Assembly: GCA_030765045.1 (NCBI GenBank)
Contig: CM060967.1
Span: 124,789,412-124,853,411, forward strand
Source: Tenodera sinensis
Taxonomy: Eukaryota; Arthropoda; Insecta; Mantodea; Mantidae
Direction of reading: 5' to 3'
Length of the DNA stretch: 64,000 nucleotides
How positions within the stretch are numbered: position 1 is the stretch's first letter; each line of letters starts with the position of its first letter. Under the pieces are notes generated by a model. It had not been told where the DNA came from. It saw only the letters and a list, made by a program, of their open reading frames with translations, and ran no database searches. The translations under genes were made by a program, and so were the position numbers. This document shows positions 61,078 through 64,000 of this stretch, piece after piece.

Positions 61078-61960
61078 TCTACTTTCTCTACTGGTAAGTA
61101 GGGGAAGTATTGTATTCCACCCAAAAATTCGACGCTGATATTTCACCGGAAATACATGTTTTGAGGTCCCCTGAATCCAAAAAAAAGCAGTTTTAGAAAA
61201 AGGTCCGTGTGTGTGTCTGTGTGTCAGTCTGCCAGTCTGTCAGTCTGTCAGTCTGTGGACAGCATAACTCAAAAACGAAAAGTCGGTTAGTAACCAAAGT
61301 TGGTATTTAAGTTTAATGTCTTTCAAGGATGTGACACGAAGATTTTGAAGAAAATAGCCCCACTCTAAACTACCCTTTACGTGGAAAATTTTTCGAAAAT
61401 TTTGATTTTCTTGAAAATGGCTCTAATGATTTTTATTAAAATGTCATATGTTTGAGATATTTTGATGACAAATGAAGTGTATATCTTGAATTTTCTGGCT
61501 ATAGCCCCTGTAGTCGTATTTACTCTGGACGACTTTTGCATAACTGGTAAACCGTTAGAGATAGACCAAGTCATACTATACAAAAATGTAGATCTTGCTA
61601 AAATACACAATTTATGTCTGAATAAATTTTCTTGTAGGGTGAACCATTTCGGAGATATTCCTTGTTATGGTGTGAGTTTCGGAAAACTTACAACTTTCGT
61701 GAAATGGGTCATCGTTGTTCATTTTTTATATGTTACGTGTGCAAAGAGAACGGAATCTCAAAGCTTTAAAATATTTGACTATCGCACAAAGCCTACTGTA
61801 TTCCAATATTCCCCTTGCACCTACAAGGAAATAAGCAATAAGATAATTTGTACAAATGTTTATTTTAACTAACACGAAGAAGATATAGGAATAAGAGTTT
61901 GTAAGTATGGCTAGTACAAAAGTAGAGAAAGTCATGTGAGTGCAACACATCAGATTTTTT
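61078..61960 (+). repeat. RepA, full length, reference copy
   Basis: This copy lies inside another RepA, so its limits are visible: ACTTTCTCTACTGG at 61078 and CAACACATCAGATTTTTTT at the end. Blocks in order are CACCGGAAATACATGTTTTG; TTTTAGAAAAAGGTCCGTGT; GTGGACAGCATAACTCAAAA; AACTACCCTTTACGTGGAAA; GGCTATAGCCCCTGTAGTCG; GTGAACCATTTCGGAGATAT; AAGGAAATAAGCAATAAGAT; AGTAGAGAAAGTCATGTGAG. The opening ACTTTCTCTACT reappears inverted (AGTAGAGAAAGT) about 35 bp before the end, a possible subterminal inverted repeat. No protein similarity; frames are open in several registers because GC is low. Confidence 0.92.
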
Positions 61961-62117
61961 TAAATATATTAACCGTGTACCTACAAGGAAATAAGCAATA
62001 AGATAATTTCTGCAAATGTTTCTCTCAGCTATCAGGAAGAAGATATAGGAATACGATTTTGTAAGAATGGTTAGTATAAGAGCGTCATGTGAGTGCAACA
62101 CTTCAGATTTTTTCAAA
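61961..62117 (+). repeat. RepA, outer copy, right part
   Basis: AAATATATTAACCGTGTACC resumes the sequence broken at 61077 after a ~95-bp deletion. It then runs AAGGAAATAAGCAATAAGAT to GAGTGCAACACTTCAGATTT. Confidence 0.88.
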
Positions 62118-63029
62118 TTGAGCTTAGGCCCAAGGCTGTGGCCGTGATCCCGTGCAGATCGTCTTCTGTGGTCTGGGGTTAATGCTGGACTCTGGTTCCC
62201 GATGCGGGTTAATACCCTGCAGTGGGCGATCGCTTTTATTTTGGGGGGGGGGGCGTAAAAATTCTTAGCATGACTTCCTTCGGTAGGGCAGTAAAACCGA
62301 TGGTCTCTATCATAGATTTACGACACCCAAAAGGCCTTGAAATATAACAAAGAGGCCTCTGACAAAATTTTCACTCCCATACAATGAGAACGCTGGGAAT
62401 TCACGCAGTTAAAGAGCGTGCATAAATACAAAACTCAATTTCAATTTCCTCTACAGTGCATTATTACACCGTGAACTCTATAGGTCACATTGTGCGTGTG
62501 TACACAAATAGCTCGGGCGTGACCAAGATCGCCGCCTTATCCACCATTTCTATTTGACACCAATGTTACCGTTTGATAGGAAGAGGAGGTTAAGCACCAC
62601 GCTTTTAAGGGCCTAGTAATAAAATTCGAAGTAGCTTGACACCACCCTCTGAGTTGACATAAATGACGCAATAATATGGCACACCCGTTGAATATGAATA
62701 AACCTCAATACATAGCATTATAGCTAGAGCAGAAATCTTCCAGACCACTCCTGCCATCTATCACGAAACACTTGTCAAGAATGCAATGTTAGCTCAGTTG
62801 TTAGTATAAACATGTCACATTTATGTTTCTGATACAATAGGTGCGGTATTGTAATGAGAGGTTGGTATATGCATACACGCTATAGGTGCTGTTTCAGATC
62901 TGAAATTTCCTGCATAACATGCTTGCATTCTATATCCAGAGGCTATGGGAAACGTTTGCGCATCCTCTAAATACGCGTTGCAAGACAGTCTATGCACAGG
63001 AATTTTTACCTAGCACAACAAAATTATAT
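62118..63029. other. No feature recognised
   Basis: 62130..62220 is GC-richer and may be a SINE remnant, but box A/B are not visible. Short G run at 62243..62252. Confidence 0.45.
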
Positions 63030-63260
<231 letters not shown>

Positions 63261-63324
63261 TTTTGTTGAACATCTACATACAAAACTGACCCTAATCCAC
63301 TCAAGGTCACAATCTCCATGCTTT

Positions 63325-64000
63325 TTTTCTTTACTACGTTTAGTAAAATAGAGTATTCTACCCAAAAATTCCATGTCGAGATTTCACCGGAAATGTTTTG
63401 AGGCCCCCTGAAAAAAAAAAAAGCATTTTTATAAAAAGGTTCGTGTGTGTATGTGTGCGTGTCCGTGTATCAGTCTGTGGACAGTATAACTCAAAAACAA
63501 AAAGTCGGTTGAAAACGAAACTTGGTATTTAATTTTAACGTATTTCAAGGATGCCACACGAAGATTTTGCAGAAATTCCTCCAAACTAAACTACCTACTC
63601 TTTACATGGAACACTTTTAGAAAATTTTCATTTTCTGGAAAATAGCTCCAACGATTTTGATTAAAATGTCATTTGTTTAAGACATTTTTGTGGCAAATTA
63701 AATGTATATTTGGAATTTCCTGGATATAGCCCCTGTAGTCGTATTTACTCTGGACGACTTTTGCATAACCGTTAGAGATAGACCAAATCTTACTATACAA
63801 AAATTTAGATCTTGCTAAAATACAATTTTTTGTAGAGTGAATCATTTCGAAGATATGCCTTGTTATTTGTGTGAGTTTTGGAGAACTTATAGTTCTGTCA
63901 AATGGAACATCGATGTTCATTTTTATATGTTGACAATGCAAATAGAACGGAATTTGAAAGCTTTAAAAGATTTGACTATCGCTCAAAGCCTACTGTGTTC
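63325..64000 (+). repeat. RepA, continues beyond the window
   Basis: TTTTCTTTACTACGTTTAGT, then all blocks up to CTCAAAGCCTACTGTGTTC at the last base. The remaining ~200 bp should lie downstream of the window. Confidence 0.9.

Noticed and set aside
61377..61610. A ~75-residue frame (SKIWSIS.GLPVMQKSSRVN..) recurring on the minus strand of many RepA copies
   Set aside because: It recurs because the DNA is repeated. Other frames in RepA are open too, decayed copies carry stops, and no known protein resembles it. A dN/dS test across genome copies would be needed to revive it.
61078..61960. RepA as a Helitron
   Set aside because: No TC start, no CTRR end with a hairpin, and insertion points do not show the A/T rule clearly. 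Left open, but not supported.

Overview
The window is nuclear DNA from an arthropod, most probably an insect with a large, repeat-rich genome. The evidence is the AT-rich background, several families of tRNA-derived SINEs, hAT and Tc1/mariner-type transposase remnants, jockey-type and Penelope-like retroelements, and very long dinucleotide and AAT/TTA microsatellites. I found no complete host gene, rRNA or functional tRNA gene. The only host protein I recognise is a 126-bp fragment of uroporphyrinogen decarboxylase (UROD) at 59744..59869.

The dominant component is one dispersed repeat that I cannot match to a named family, here called RepA. It is about 0.85-0.95 kb long, starts ACTTTCTCTACTGG and ends CAACACATCAGATTTTT. 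I count about 33 full or partial copies in both orientations. Most copies spanning the relevant point carry a GT/CA tract there, and some of these tracts have grown beyond 100 bp. Copies are nested in one another (61078..61960 inside 60429..62117) and are interrupted by SINEs and a retroelement complex, so RepA has been mobile over a long period.

Layout. 1-6.4 kb: RepA copies and AT-rich filler. 6.4-8.35 kb: a RepA copy split by a complex on the minus strand, made of a Penelope-like GIY-YIG endonuclease fragment, an intact-frame jockey-type reverse transcriptase fragment, and a terminal region with CCAAT/TATA motifs and a hammerhead-ribozyme-like core. 9.9-10.8 kb: a probable solo LTR. 12.3-12.6 kb: a LINE ORF2 tail. 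15.4-16.0 kb: an internally deleted Tc1/mariner-type element with ~71-bp inverted ends. 16.3-17.7 kb: SINEs, one with a perfect 13-bp target duplication. 21-22.7 kb: RepA with a nested SINE, abutting a transposase pseudogene. 24.3-27.5 kb: hAT remnants, a 33-bp minisatellite and a hAT-like element with RepA inside. 29-36 kb: a C-rich tract, microsatellites, a ~120-bp tandem repeat and a 937-bp inverted-repeat structure. 37-45 kb: SINEs, a hAT remnant and RepA. 46-56.7 kb: AAT arrays, one of 477 bp into which a hAT element has inserted. 57.6 kb: a weak candidate host exon. 58.2-64 kb: a dense cluster of RepA copies, including a palindrome that carries the UROD fragment between 54-bp direct repeats.

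The parts do not form a pathway. They record successive insertions, and the nesting gives relative ages. RepA orientation is stated so that '+' means the copy begins with ACTTTCTCTACTGG on the plus strand.
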